This document shows, in pieces, positions 41,184 to 50,145 of a DNA stretch of 53,684 nt. This stretch comes from an uncultured Bacteroidales bacterium (GTDB lineage: Bacteria > Bacteroidota > Bacteroidia > Bacteroidales > Muribaculaceae): the NCBI GenBank assembly GCA_902784675.1, contig CACZVR010000008.1, positions 1 through 53,684 of the forward strand, in the 5' to 3' direction. A program made the position numbers and the translations under genes. Within the stretch, counting starts at the first letter, position 1, and each line of letters opens with the position of its first letter. A model generated the notes under the pieces. The model did not search any database, was not told where the DNA came from, and saw only the letters and a list, made by a program, of their open reading frames with translations.

Positions 41184-42449
41184 TTATTCTTCATACAGGA
41201 GATAGGGTTTGCGCTGCTGCTTGAAACGCTTGACGTCGTCTTGCCAGGTGGCTTTGATCTCGTCGGCGCTCTTGCCTTGAGCGATCATCTCACGCACACG
41301 GGTCGTGCCCATGAGTTTATCAAAGAAATTGCTCTTCAGGTAGAACTCATGGCCACCCTTGGTGAGATTGCGGTAAGCGTCGATGACATACTCCAGGTTG
41401 ATGCCCTTGGCGATGACATCCTCGGCAGCAAGGTTGTGCAGGTCAACACCGTGACACAGCTTGTCCATCTGGGTCGGTGTCTTGGCGCCAGGCCGGCTGG
41501 TGGGCGTGAACTCAAAGGCATAACCCGTCATGTCGGGGTGGCCATAGACCTGGAATGGCCAGTCGGTGCCGCGCCCCAGGCTCACCGTCGTGCCCTCGAA
41601 GTAACACATCGAGGGGTAGAGATAAATCGAGAGCATATTGGGCAGATTGGGACTCGGTGCGATGGGCAACGCATAGCGCGTCTGGTGGGTGTAGTTTCCG
41701 CACGGAATCACTGTGAGGTCACACTTCTTGCCGTCCTTGAGCCAACCCTCGCCGTTGGCCATCTGCGCCAGTTCGCCCAGCGTCATGCCATGCACGGTGG
41801 GAATGGGCAGGCGACCCACGCCCGACTTGAGCGTCATGTCCAGGATGGGACCGTCAACATACATGCCGTTGGGATTGGGGCGGTCAAGCACCATGAATTG
41901 CTTGTTGTAGGTCACCGCAGCATCCATCAGGTTAATCATCGTCACATAGTAGGTGTAGAACCTCAAACCCACATCCTGGATGTCGGTCACGATGATGTCG
42001 ATGCCGTCCATCACCACCTTGCTGGGCATGGGCGACTTGCCGTCATAGAGCGATGCGATGGGAATGCCTGTCTTCTCGTCAACGCTGCTCGACACATGTT
42101 CGCCAGCGTCAGCATTACCACGAAAACCGTGTTCGGGCGAGAAAATCGTCACCACGTTCACCCCACGCTCCACCATCAGGTCCAAGGTGTGCTTGTCGCC
42201 CACCATACCCGTCTGGTTGCTCATCAGCGCCACGCGTTTGCCCTTGAGCAGGGGCACATACTCATCGGTGCGGGCAGCCCCCACAACCACCGCTTTCTCG
42301 CTGACCGTGGTGGCCTCGGGCTGTGCGTTTGCAGTGACTGTGGTGGCAGTGTTGTGAGCTGTGCTGTTGCACGCCTGCAATGTGGTCATCGACGTGAGCG
42401 ACAGCCACATCACCAGCATCAAAAAGGATACTTTTGTCAATTTCTTCAT
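41184..42449 (-). CDS. namZ: NamZ-type exo-beta-N-acetylmuramidase lipoprotein (DUF1343)
   Basis: A 421-residue lipoprotein (lipobox LQAC, Cys27) of the former DUF1343 family, now GH171. Its members NamZ cleave terminal MurNAc from the non-reducing end of peptidoglycan chains. Signatures are RVALMSNQTGMVG, FSPEHGFRGNADAGE (with the conserved Glu-His), TDIQDVGLRFYTY, LDRPNPNGMYVDG and SLGRGTDWPFQVYG. An ATG 12 codons earlier is rejected because the lipoprotein signal starts at MKKLTKVSF. A good promoter lies 34 bases upstream. With the symporter behind it, release and uptake of MurNAc is a coherent pathway. Length is normal. Confidence 0.92.
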   Translation of the reverse strand: MKKLTKVSFLMLVMWLSLTSMTTLQACNSTAHNTATTVTANAQPEATTVSEKAVVVGAARTDEYVPLLKGKRVALMSNQTGMVGDKHTLDLMVERGVNVVTIFSPEHGFRGNADAGEHVSSSVDEKTGIPIASLYDGKSPMPSKVVMDGIDIIVTDIQDVGLRFYTYYVTMINLMDAAVTYNKQFMVLDRPNPNGMYVDGPILDMTLKSGVGRLPIPTVHGMTLGELAQMANGEGWLKDGKKCDLTVIPCGNYTHQTRYALPIAPSPNLPNMLSIYLYPSMCYFEGTTVSLGRGTDWPFQVYGHPDMTGYAFEFTPTSRPGAKTPTQMDKLCHGVDLHNLAAEDVIAKGINLEYVIDAYRNLTKGGHEFYLKSNFFDKLMGTTRVREMIAQGKSADEIKATWQDDVKRFKQQRKPYLLYEE

Positions 42450-42482
42450 ATCTTGATCATTGGTTATTGAATTATCGTACCG

Positions 42483-42514
42483 CAAAATTAGACCTTTTGA
42501 TTTGAAAAATCAAC
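42483..42514 (-). promoter_or_regulatory. Promoter of the NamZ-symporter-WYL-hydrolase unit
   Basis: TAATTTTG (42483-42490) with GTTG (42511-42514) 20 bases upstream on the minus strand. No terminator or second promoter of this quality is seen down to xerD, so the unit may span 7.8 kb. Confidence 0.63.
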
Positions 42515-42606
42515 AATCACCCCCACAATTTTGCCAAAAACTGGCACACCCCCACCTGACACGGAAGCGACCTTTCAAGATTCCAAAAGCAAGGCCATCC
42601 TTTTAC

Positions 42607-44286
42607 TCACATATAGGACGCGTCGAGGGTGTCGGTTGGCGGGACTTCGAAGCGGGTGCCTGTGGACTGGTGGATGCGACGGCGCACCTTGTCACTCATA
42701 CCGGGGCGCGTGAGCCTGGGGCGGAAACCGCTGGAGTTGCGCAAGTACTGGCCATTCTCCTCCTGGCGGATAACACCGTCGTTATACTTTACAATCATGT
42801 GATAGGCCATCTGGCGCCAGCGTTTCACCATCTGGTCGCCCACCTCGCAACTGTAGTCGCTCAAATGGGCAATAGCCGCGTTGCGGTCACTTTTCATCAA
42901 CTCAAGCGCACGTTGTTCGACCTCGGCCTGACGGGCAAAATAACTGGCTTGCAGTGAGTCGCGCACCTGCTGCAGTTCGGGATAGAGCAGACTCCAACGG
43001 GGATAGACCATATTGCTCACCCAGTTGCTCACCCAGTAGGCGCTCTCGTCGCTGAAGGTGTAGGCATCGGCCTTGGGATCGTTGTAACAGTGCGGCACAC
43101 GGTTGGCACAGCAATAGACAGGAGTATAGGCCACCATGCCGCTATCGTCATTGCCCCACCAGATGACACCTCCCACCTCACGCGGCATGAAGCTGCGCAG
43201 CTGGCACACCCATGTAAAGGCGGTGTGAGTCGTTGCCACCGATCGCTCATGGAACATGGTCACGCCCTCGTCTTCATAACGGGACGGCTGCGGACGGAAC
43301 GGGCTGTCATAGATGCCAGCGCCTGGGTCATCGTCCATGGCAAACGGAGTGCCCTCGTAGCGGTCACGCAAACACTCAATCACCATACCCACTGTGAGCG
43401 GCTTGTCAGGGATGATCCACATGGGCAACGGCTCCACCTCGCTCATGGGCAGCTTGCCCTCGACATAAGGCAGATAGCGGTCCATACCCGTGGTCAAGTG
43501 ACGATAGATGGCCCACACGCGAGAGTCACCCAAGCGACGACCGCCAAAAGTGGGCGGATTATAGGCATCACAGAAGCTGAACTCGCTGTCCTTGCCCTTG
43601 AAATAGCCACGCTCGCGAGCAAACTTGATGCAGTTGGGCGAAATCATCACGTTGGCCTTGTCTTTCAGGTTCACGCGACGGATGCGGCTCTGGTTGGCAT
43701 GTGCCAGCACAGCGTTGTCGGGTACACGCACCGCGATCCACACTATACTCTTGCTGCCTGAGCCACAGCCGCACATCTCGAGCAGCCACGCCTCGTTGGG
43801 GTCACACACCGTGAACGACTCACCCGAGCTGCAAAAGCCATATTCCTCGGCCAGAGAAGTCATCACTGCGATGGCCTCACGCGCCGTGCGCGCCCGTTGC
43901 AGGCCCAGGTCCATGAGCGAGCCATAGTCGATGCTACCCGTATTGTCAATCAGTTCTTCTCGTCCCTCAAAGGTGGTCTCACCGATGGCCACCTGCCACT
44001 CATTGATGTTGCCGGTTACCAAATAGGTCTCGGGCGCCTCGGGAATCTCCCCGTGATAGACGCGCGAGTCGCGGTCATATATCTTGCGCATCGTGCCGGC
44101 TGGATGCTTGCCAGCCTCATAGCGGTACATCTTGTGACACGCGCCCCAAGAATCGATATTGTAGGTACACATCACCGACCCGTCGGCACTCGCTTTTTTT
44201 CCCACAAGGATGCTTGTGCAAGCCTCACTCTGCAGTACGCCCAACACCACCACTGCCAATAACAGCAAAAGTATCTTCTTCATCAT
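42607..44286 (-). CDS. C69 family dipeptidase (PepD-like), secreted
   Basis: A 559-residue N-terminal-nucleophile hydrolase of peptidase family C69. The signal peptide (KKILLLLLAVVVLGVLQSEA) is cut so that Cys23 in ACTSILVGKKASADGS becomes the N-terminal nucleophile. GESFTVCDPNEAWLLEMCG, VPDNAVLAHANQSRI and GVIWWGNDDSG are family marks. It releases dipeptides or acts on D-amino peptides in the periplasm. It has its own -7 box and reads in the same direction as the NamZ unit, so it may feed the same pathway by cutting stem peptides; this is inference. The MM pair is taken as start. Confidence 0.9.
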   Translation of the reverse strand: MMKKILLLLLAVVVLGVLQSEACTSILVGKKASADGSVMCTYNIDSWGACHKMYRYEAGKHPAGTMRKIYDRDSRVYHGEIPEAPETYLVTGNINEWQVAIGETTFEGREELIDNTGSIDYGSLMDLGLQRARTAREAIAVMTSLAEEYGFCSSGESFTVCDPNEAWLLEMCGCGSGSKSIVWIAVRVPDNAVLAHANQSRIRRVNLKDKANVMISPNCIKFARERGYFKGKDSEFSFCDAYNPPTFGGRRLGDSRVWAIYRHLTTGMDRYLPYVEGKLPMSEVEPLPMWIIPDKPLTVGMVIECLRDRYEGTPFAMDDDPGAGIYDSPFRPQPSRYEDEGVTMFHERSVATTHTAFTWVCQLRSFMPREVGGVIWWGNDDSGMVAYTPVYCCANRVPHCYNDPKADAYTFSDESAYWVSNWVSNMVYPRWSLLYPELQQVRDSLQASYFARQAEVEQRALELMKSDRNAAIAHLSDYSCEVGDQMVKRWRQMAYHMIVKYNDGVIRQEENGQYLRNSSGFRPRLTRPGMSDKVRRRIHQSTGTRFEVPPTDTLDASYM

Positions 44287-44313
44287 CTTTCGTGATTTCG
44301 TTTTGTTCTTGGG

Positions 44314-44321
44314 CAAAGATA
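44314..44321 (-). promoter_or_regulatory. Putative -7 box of the C69 dipeptidase gene
   Basis: TATCTTTG on the minus strand, 27 bases ahead of the start. A TTTG is present 24 bases upstream, a little far. Confidence 0.48.
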
Positions 44322-44383
44322 ATGCTTTTTCTTGACTTAAACTGTCAAAAAGAACCGCCCATGAATGATATTACCAAGTGATG

Positions 44384-44415
44384 TTTGCCCAAATGGGGTT
44401 TTTTCACGAAATTTG
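44384..44415 (+). promoter_or_regulatory. Putative promoter of the first DUF6056-like gene
   Basis: TTTG (44384-44387), 20 bases, then GAAATTTG (44408-44415); the first T of the -7 box is replaced by G. The leader would be about 20 bases. Confidence 0.42.
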
Positions 44416-44441
44416 CGGCAAATAACAAAAGACTATTACCT

Positions 44442-46013
44442 ATGCGCTCTAAAAACTGGTTATTACTCGCGTTTGTGCTCATCGGCACGGCATTGTTCCT
44501 AATGCAGGACATCTGGATGGTGCGAGACATTGACGATTACGGCTTCAGCACCTTGAATGAATTGAGGGTTGAAGACGGGCAACGTTTTCTGGTACACGTC
44601 AAGCCGGTACTGTCCTTTGCCGACGCTGTGAAGTCACAACAGGCTGCCTATTTTGACTACAACGGGCGATTCCTGATTCACACCCTGTCACAGTGGTTCA
44701 ACAGCATGGACGGCACCACGCTGCCCATCATCGTCAACACCTTGTCATGGGCGTTGCTGATTACTTGTTTTGTGCTGTTGAGCTTCGGGCGCAAGAGGCT
44801 TGATTGGGCCTGGCTGATCATCGCCTTTGCGGTGTTGTGGCTCACCATGCCCAACTCGCTACACATGATGATCGGCTCCATCACCGCAGCCGCCGATTAC
44901 TTGTGGACGGGCGCCGTGAGTCTGCTGCTCTTGCTGGTGTTCCAAAACATCACTCAAAACGATAAACCGTCCTCGTGGCCCAAGGTATTGCTCATCGGTG
45001 TCTTTGCCCTGATTGCAGGAGCCATGCAGGAGAGCTTCTCCATCGGCATCTCGGCGGGTCTGCTGGTCTACGCGCTGTCCAACCGCAAGCGCATGTCCCG
45101 CGAGGGCTGGGTGCTCATTGGCTGCTACATCGTGGGCACGGCGCTGGTGGCTCTGGCACCCGCCAATTTCAAGCGCTCGGACATGCTGGGACTCATGGTG
45201 CGCTGGTATGTCACCACCGACCTGCTGCGTGCCCCCATCGTGCCGCTCACGTTCCTTGTCGGTGTGTTCGCCTTGTTTGTCAATCCCGGCGAAGTTGCTC
45301 GAATCCTCAAGCAAAACACCATCCTCATCGTCGCCATCGTGGTGAACGTGCTGTTTGCCATTTTTGTGGCCTATACCGGGGCCTGGCAGCTCACCTGTGT
45401 GCTGCTGATGTGCGGCATCCTGCTGCTGCAAATGTCGCGCGCCGTGTTCACCCACAAAGCCGTCAAAGCTGTACTGGCCCTACTGGCTGCCGTGGCCGTC
45501 ATCGGGGTTTACTGCCTGCAATTCAACTATCGCCACGGCATGTGGCAAGTGGAGCAGACGATGTTCCAGCAGGCGCGTGAGGGCGTGGGACTGATTGACC
45601 TGAAACGCTCCTTCGACATCGATGAGCCCTACCGTCAGTCCAAACTTGCACCGCTGCTCAGGCAATACCTGCGCAACCCGCACGAGACTTTGATTTTGAA
45701 CAACCAGCAGAATGGCGTGAGCCTGCTGTCCAAGTTCCTGACCCGCTGCGACGACCCCGAGCTCGTCAAGGCCCTGTTGCCCGACTCTCCCCAGAACATC
45801 GCAAGCCTCTTCCTCGCTGGCGATACCGCCCGAGTGGGTGATGCCGATGCCGTGGTCCTCCAGTCCTTCACCGTCACAAGGGGTGACACTGAAAACGCCG
45901 ACCATCTGGACGGTGCCGTTGTGCCCTGCCAGCAATGGGAATTTGACGGCAAGTGGTACAAACTGTACAACAAGCCCGCCGCCACACTTAATGAGTTAAA
46001 AGTCAGGAGTTAG
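44442..46013 (+). CDS. Multi-pass membrane protein, DUF6056-like, copy 1
   Basis: A 523-residue membrane protein with about 11 helices. A first helix (LLLAFVLIGTALFLMQDIWM) is followed by a periplasmic loop with Asp pairs and the motif YFDYNGRFLIHTLSQWF. The multi-helix core ends in a soluble C-terminal domain of about 130 residues. This is the plan of lipid-linked-sugar transferases of the GT-C fold and of DUF6056 proteins, which commonly stand beside GtrB-type enzymes. The DYGF and NGR motifs recur in the two paralogues (DD and NGR). It is convergent with copy 2, with a TAG array between them. Confidence 0.83.
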   Translation: MRSKNWLLLAFVLIGTALFLMQDIWMVRDIDDYGFSTLNELRVEDGQRFLVHVKPVLSFADAVKSQQAAYFDYNGRFLIHTLSQWFNSMDGTTLPIIVNTLSWALLITCFVLLSFGRKRLDWAWLIIAFAVLWLTMPNSLHMMIGSITAAADYLWTGAVSLLLLLVFQNITQNDKPSSWPKVLLIGVFALIAGAMQESFSIGISAGLLVYALSNRKRMSREGWVLIGCYIVGTALVALAPANFKRSDMLGLMVRWYVTTDLLRAPIVPLTFLVGVFALFVNPGEVARILKQNTILIVAIVVNVLFAIFVAYTGAWQLTCVLLMCGILLLQMSRAVFTHKAVKAVLALLAAVAVIGVYCLQFNYRHGMWQVEQTMFQQAREGVGLIDLKRSFDIDEPYRQSKLAPLLRQYLRNPHETLILNNQQNGVSLLSKFLTRCDDPELVKALLPDSPQNIASLFLAGDTARVGDADAVVLQSFTVTRGDTENADHLDGAVVPCQQWEFDGKWYKLYNKPAATLNELKVRS

Positions 46014-46023
46014 CCTCCTCCAA

Positions 46024-46061
46024 CTAAAAACTAGGGACTAAAAACTAGGGACTAAGGACTA
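46024..46061 (-). repeat. 7-nt TAG array, 6 units, supplying a stop codon
   Basis: On the minus strand TAG begins at the units 46024, 46031, 46038, 46045, 46052 and 46059 (CTA on plus), alternating TTAGTCC with CTAGTTT. The unit at 46052-46054 is the stop codon of the membrane protein gene, and 46059 lies inside its coding end. The flanks differ from the TTAGGTT arrays; only TAG and the spacing are shared. Confidence 0.9.
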
Positions 46062-47752
46062 ACAACTTCCACCGTGACTTCCTCGGGATCTGGGGGTAAG
46101 GTCAAGGGGAAGACGATTTTGCAGTTTGTTGCGTCAAACAGTGCAGTGATGAGGTAGCACTGCCCCTGATATTCGATGGGATAGAAGCCCAGCGGTGTGT
46201 AATCAAGTTCAATGCCGTGTTTTTCAAGCACCTCTGACTCGTCGGGGTTCAATGGGGCGTTGTTGCCGTCCAGGGCATAATACCGTGCCGTCTGTAACGT
46301 GTTGGGCAAACTATCAACATTGAGTTTGACGGCGATATAGTTCTGATGATCAAAAGTGTAAATCACGGGTGCCAAGCCGGGGCGATCGGTCTTGGGTACT
46401 ATAGTTCGTGCCCCATCGAGCAGGCGGCCCCCATGGAAACGCACATAGACCGAATCCCTGACGAACTGCACGTTTTTCTTGCCGTAATAGGCCCGATAGG
46501 CAAACTCGTGCGCAAAAAAGTTGGTGGACAAATAATTCATGGGCTTGATGAAACGGCTATAGCCGTCGTAGTAGCGCATGCGCAGCACTGCTTGACTCGG
46601 GGAATCGGTGATTTCGCTGACTATTTTGTCATTCCACGCTTTATAGTCGCGCAACACGAGAATGCCCCTGACAAAGGTGAAGGCCGCCAGTCCCAGCAGC
46701 ACAACAGTCAGCCCCAGTCGTGTACGCGGCCATCGTTGCAGGGCTGCATCGACCCCAATCGCCACAATAATCAGGGCCACCGTGACCCATGCTGCATAGG
46801 CGCGCTCGTGATAGATGCCCAATACCAACATCACCCCCGTGAGCGCCAACAACACCCATGTCCACACGCACTGGCGCACAGCACGGCCACGCCTCATCAC
46901 CAGGGCAATGAAACCCACTACCACCGCGATGGCCGGCAAATAGAAGCGCCACAACTTCTCATTGAAGATGTAGCACCGGGTTTTAATCAGTTCTAACAAC
47001 GGCAAATTGAGCACAATGCCGCCATTGGCGGCTCGGTCCCATGCCGCGGGCGAGGCGATAATGCACAACACACCCAGGAGGTAACCCACCAGCGCCACTG
47101 CGGCACGACGGTCAAACTGCCGGGGATTGAATACATAGTAAATGCACAATCCGCCCCAAAAACCGAAGGAAGTCGCCTCGTTGAAAGCGCCAGCGATGAT
47201 GGCTCCGAGCAGCAGCGCCACGGCCCCACCCCACGTCAACCGCTTGCCTTGCCGACGTTGCAGGCAGTAAACCAGCAGCAGCGACAGGGTGATGGCCCAC
47301 ATGTAATTGGCACTGCCTGCCACCCACAGCATCGTCTCGCCGGGCACGGGGAAACAGGTGCCCACCACGGCCAGGAATATCGACAACGCCAGGATGGAGC
47401 GTCTGTGGGTGCTCAACAGGCTGACCAAGTGAGCCATCAAGCCGAACATCAGCGCATTGCACACGTTGAAAGCACCCTTGCCCACCAAGCCGCAAAACAG
47501 CTCGGGCACCAGGTCGGCCAGGCGGCCGTTGGTGTTCACCATGTGCGTGAGATGTGAGCGCAGGACATCGCCCAACGAGCTAATCGGGCGCCAGGTGCCC
47601 TCAACGAGGGTGAATGCCATGTCGTCCTCCTTGAACGGGGTGAGGCAGTTCATCAGCCAGAACACCACACACGCCACCAGCAAGATGCCCCAATACACGA
47701 CATCATGCCAGCGCCGGTTCAACGGCCAGGTGGTTGCGCTCGTTGTCTTCAT
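46052..47752 (-). CDS. Multi-pass membrane protein, DUF6056-like, copy 2
   Basis: A 566-residue membrane protein with about 11-12 helices and a C-terminal soluble domain (VEVVSP end). LTPFKEDDMAF after the first helix and VNTNGRLADLVPELF parallel the Asp-rich and NGR motifs of copies 1 and 3. CFPVPGETMLWVAGSANYMWAITL is a conserved Trp/Gly-rich helix start, also seen as IGSITAAADYLWTGAV in copy 1. It is presumably a GT-C-like transferase of the envelope. The start at ATG 47752 is taken; a TTG 13 codons earlier is possible. It lies 111 bases behind frr. No acceptor can be named. Confidence 0.83.
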   Translation of the reverse strand: MKTTSATTWPLNRRWHDVVYWGILLVACVVFWLMNCLTPFKEDDMAFTLVEGTWRPISSLGDVLRSHLTHMVNTNGRLADLVPELFCGLVGKGAFNVCNALMFGLMAHLVSLLSTHRRSILALSIFLAVVGTCFPVPGETMLWVAGSANYMWAITLSLLLVYCLQRRQGKRLTWGGAVALLLGAIIAGAFNEATSFGFWGGLCIYYVFNPRQFDRRAAVALVGYLLGVLCIIASPAAWDRAANGGIVLNLPLLELIKTRCYIFNEKLWRFYLPAIAVVVGFIALVMRRGRAVRQCVWTWVLLALTGVMLVLGIYHERAYAAWVTVALIIVAIGVDAALQRWPRTRLGLTVVLLGLAAFTFVRGILVLRDYKAWNDKIVSEITDSPSQAVLRMRYYDGYSRFIKPMNYLSTNFFAHEFAYRAYYGKKNVQFVRDSVYVRFHGGRLLDGARTIVPKTDRPGLAPVIYTFDHQNYIAVKLNVDSLPNTLQTARYYALDGNNAPLNPDESEVLEKHGIELDYTPLGFYPIEYQGQCYLITALFDATNCKIVFPLTLPPDPEEVTVEVVSP

Positions 47753-47808
47753 CACGACGGCATCACTAGCAAGCAAGTGGTTAGAGGACAATGATGCTTA
47801 ACGCCCCA

Positions 47809-47818
47809 CTAACCTCTA
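47809..47818 (-). repeat. Two-unit TAG remnant behind frr
   Basis: CTA on plus at 47809 and 47816, 7 bases apart (CTAACCTCTAACC). It lies in the gap between frr and the downstream membrane protein. Confidence 0.45.
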
Positions 47819-47837
47819 ACCACTCCTATGCCATTTG

Positions 47838-47856
47838 ACTTGCGGTAGCCGCAAGT
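47838..47856 (-). other. Perfect hairpin just behind frr
   Basis: ACTTGCGG-TAG-CCGCAAGT, an 8-bp perfect stem seven bases after the frr stop. No T-run follows on the minus strand, so it is not an ordinary intrinsic terminator; it could protect the mRNA end. Confidence 0.6.
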
Positions 47857-47862
47857 TGTGTA

Positions 47863-48423
47863 TTACACGGTGAGAATCTCTTTCTCCTTGGCGGCAAAGA
47901 TCTCGTCAATCTTCTTCATGAACTTGTCATGAATCTTCTGCACCTTCTCCTCGCCATCCTTGCTGACGTCCTCGCTCATGCCTTCCTTGACGGCTTTCTT
48001 CAAGCCCTCGATGGCCTCGCGGCGGGCGTTGCGAATGCTCACGCGAGCCTTCTCGCTCTCGGCCTTGGAGTCCTTCACCAGCATCTTGCGGCGCTCCTCG
48101 GTCAGAGGCGGGATGTTCAGGCGAATCACCTCACCGTTGTTCACGGGCATGATACCCACGTTGCTGTCGATGATGGCCTTTTCGATGGTGCCGATCATGT
48201 TGCGCTCCCAGGGCATGATGGCGATGGTGCGCTGGTCGGGGGTGCTCACGTTGGCAACATTGTCGATGGGAACAGGGCTGCCATAGTAGTTCACACGGAT
48301 GCCGTCGAGGATCTTCACGTTGGCCTTGCCTGCACGGATGTGTGCCAGGGTGTCATCGAGGAAATCCACGGCTTCCTGCATCTTTTTCTCGGCTGCGTCG
48401 AGATAGAATTTCACGTCGTTCAT
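47863..48423 (-). CDS. frr: Ribosome recycling factor
   Basis: A 186-residue ribosome recycling factor, which with EF-G splits post-termination ribosomes. The family motifs are present: DDTLAHIRAGKANVKILDGIRV, YYGSPVPIDNVANVS, VGIMPVNNGEVIRLNIPPLTEERR and RVSIRNARREAIEGLKK. The length is the usual one. It is an essential housekeeping gene placed between two of the DUF6056-like genes. Upstream (48424-48593) lies a spacer with a TAG array. No promoter of the TAnnTTTG kind was found in front of it, so it may be read through from the gene upstream. Confidence 0.97.
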   Translation of the reverse strand: MNDVKFYLDAAEKKMQEAVDFLDDTLAHIRAGKANVKILDGIRVNYYGSPVPIDNVANVSTPDQRTIAIMPWERNMIGTIEKAIIDSNVGIMPVNNGEVIRLNIPPLTEERRKMLVKDSKAESEKARVSIRNARREAIEGLKKAVKEGMSEDVSKDGEEKVQKIHDKFMKKIDEIFAAKEKEILTV

Positions 48424-48478
48424 AGTCTTGCGTTTTTTATATTGTTTAGTTATTGAATATTCTTAAGAAACCAAAGAC

Positions 48479-48515
48479 CTAAAGCCTAATGCCTAAAGCC
48501 TAAAACCTAAAGCCT
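48479..48515 (-). repeat. 7-nt TAG array, 5 units (between DUF6056-like gene and frr)
   Basis: TAG on the minus strand (CTA on plus) at 48479, 48486, 48493, 48500 and 48507. The units are TTAGGCT, TTAGGCA and TTAGGTT. It lies 79 bases after the membrane protein stop, farther than in most cases. Confidence 0.93.
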
Positions 48516-48593
48516 TTTATTGGTCACGAAATTACACCATTTGCCACAACCCTGCAAATTTTTTGCCAAAAAATGAAATTTGCCACACTTTTG

Positions 48594-50141
48594 TCATTGG
48601 CGCACGAGTTGGGCGTCGGTATAACGGTCATACACATCATTGTGGCGGTAAACCGTGGCGCGGAAATGGTCGCCTCTAATCACATTGGTGCCATCGGGCG
48701 CATCCAGCTTCTTGGCCTCGTGGAGGCTCACACTGCCTGCGACAAACACGGGGCCGTACCTTCGCTCCTGGGTCACCTTGAAGGCGCAACTGCTGTCACC
48801 GTCGGCATAGATGAGCAGGAGCGTGCCCGGCTCGCTGCCCAGTTCCATGGCCTGCGACTCGAGAGGCTTGTCGAGCAAGGCCTTGACCTCGGCAGGACGC
48901 CATTCCAGGGGCTTGCCGCCATCGGCCTGGCACACACGCGACATTTGCAGCAGTGCCCAGTAGTTAAAGCTCCACATGGGGTCCTCATCGCGATAGTAGA
49001 AGTCCTTGTTGGGAATGTCACAATACACGATGCCGTCATTGCTTTGCTCATACAAGGCCATGATTTCTTTGGCCAGTGCCACACGCCGATTGATGATGTT
49101 CAGGTCGGTGACAAACACGATGCCCGTCAGCACCAGCAGCACGCCCATGAAGGCCGCCAGCAAGGAGCGCTTCTCGCCCACATGGCGGTAAAGCAGCCTC
49201 ACCACAATGATGATGCTCATGACCTCGATGCCAAAGAGCTGACGGTTGCAATACACCCTGGCAATGAAGTTGAACACCACCATAAAGAACATCGCGTTGA
49301 ACCAGAAGGCGTTTTCCTTATAGATCTCACGCAACGAGGTTTTCTTGCTCAACACCAGCACCAGCACCACAACAGCCAGCAGGTAGATGGCACGCATGTA
49401 ATAGGCCATCGCCACGGGCGTCGCACGCAACGAGTTGGCACCCAGCTTTGAGAAGTTGCCCGGTGCAAGGCACAGGCACAACATACCGGCCGTGAAGGCA
49501 ACCAGCATGCCCCACTGCGACGGTTTCATCTTCTTGAAATGCAACAGGGCATAGATCCACATCGCCGCCGACACTCCGCTGCTGAAGGATTCCTGCCCCC
49601 AGCCCGCCAGGAAACCGAAGACCACCATGAACACGGCCCACAGCTTGTCTTGACGCGGATTCAGGAACAGGTCTATCGCAAACAGCCCGGCAGTGAATGC
49701 CCAGATGTAATTCACCTGGCATGGGGGTGTGAACTGGGTGCGCAAGCACACGAACGACAGTGCCAGCAGCATGAACAAGGCGCCCACATGACGCCGCCAC
49801 TCAAAGCCGGCAACACGCGTGAGCATCACGACAAACAGCGGCCACATCAGGGCATTGCACACCGCAAAAGCCCCCTTCCCGGCCATGCCGCAAAAGAACT
49901 GCACCACGCAATGGGTGACAAAGCGGCCATTGCGCCCCATGTAGTAGGCACACTGTGAGTCAAAAATTTCCTTCAGCGAACTGATCTTGTTCAGCCAGTC
50001 GGTCCCGGCATAGCTGAAAGTGAAATAGACGTCATCGCCCATCCACACCGCCAGGAAACTCAACGCTAACACCATCAGCGCCAGCAACGCCAGCAGCAGG
50101 CAGGCAATCAGTTTAGGCTTCCCCCGCGTTTTCATTGTCAT
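48594..50141 (-). CDS. Multi-pass membrane protein, DUF6056-like, copy 3
   Basis: A 515-residue membrane protein with about 11 helices. After the first helix comes VWMGDDVYFTFSYAGTDW (Asp pair), then CAYYMGRNGRFVTHCVVQFF (NGR motif), as in the other copies. QVNYIWAFTAGLFAIDLFL corresponds to the Trp-rich helix. The C-terminal soluble part ends in a charged tail. It starts 4 bases behind the GtrB stop, so the two are translated together, the layout of Gtr systems in which GtrB makes the lipid-linked sugar and a large membrane protein transfers it. So this copy is the best candidate for the transferase partner of GtrB. Confidence 0.86.
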   Translation of the reverse strand: MTMKTRGKPKLIACLLLALLALMVLALSFLAVWMGDDVYFTFSYAGTDWLNKISSLKEIFDSQCAYYMGRNGRFVTHCVVQFFCGMAGKGAFAVCNALMWPLFVVMLTRVAGFEWRRHVGALFMLLALSFVCLRTQFTPPCQVNYIWAFTAGLFAIDLFLNPRQDKLWAVFMVVFGFLAGWGQESFSSGVSAAMWIYALLHFKKMKPSQWGMLVAFTAGMLCLCLAPGNFSKLGANSLRATPVAMAYYMRAIYLLAVVVLVLVLSKKTSLREIYKENAFWFNAMFFMVVFNFIARVYCNRQLFGIEVMSIIIVVRLLYRHVGEKRSLLAAFMGVLLVLTGIVFVTDLNIINRRVALAKEIMALYEQSNDGIVYCDIPNKDFYYRDEDPMWSFNYWALLQMSRVCQADGGKPLEWRPAEVKALLDKPLESQAMELGSEPGTLLLIYADGDSSCAFKVTQERRYGPVFVAGSVSLHEAKKLDAPDGTNVIRGDHFRATVYRHNDVYDRYTDAQLVRQ

Positions 50142-50145
50142 GTCC

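Noticed and set aside
41241-42470. A 409-codon antisense frame over NamZ
   Set aside because: NamZ signatures and lipobox are on the minus strand; the antisense product is His/Val/Ala-rich shadow sequence.
47838-47856. Rho-independent terminator behind frr
   Set aside because: The stem is perfect, but no T-run follows on the minus strand, so it is listed only as a hairpin.
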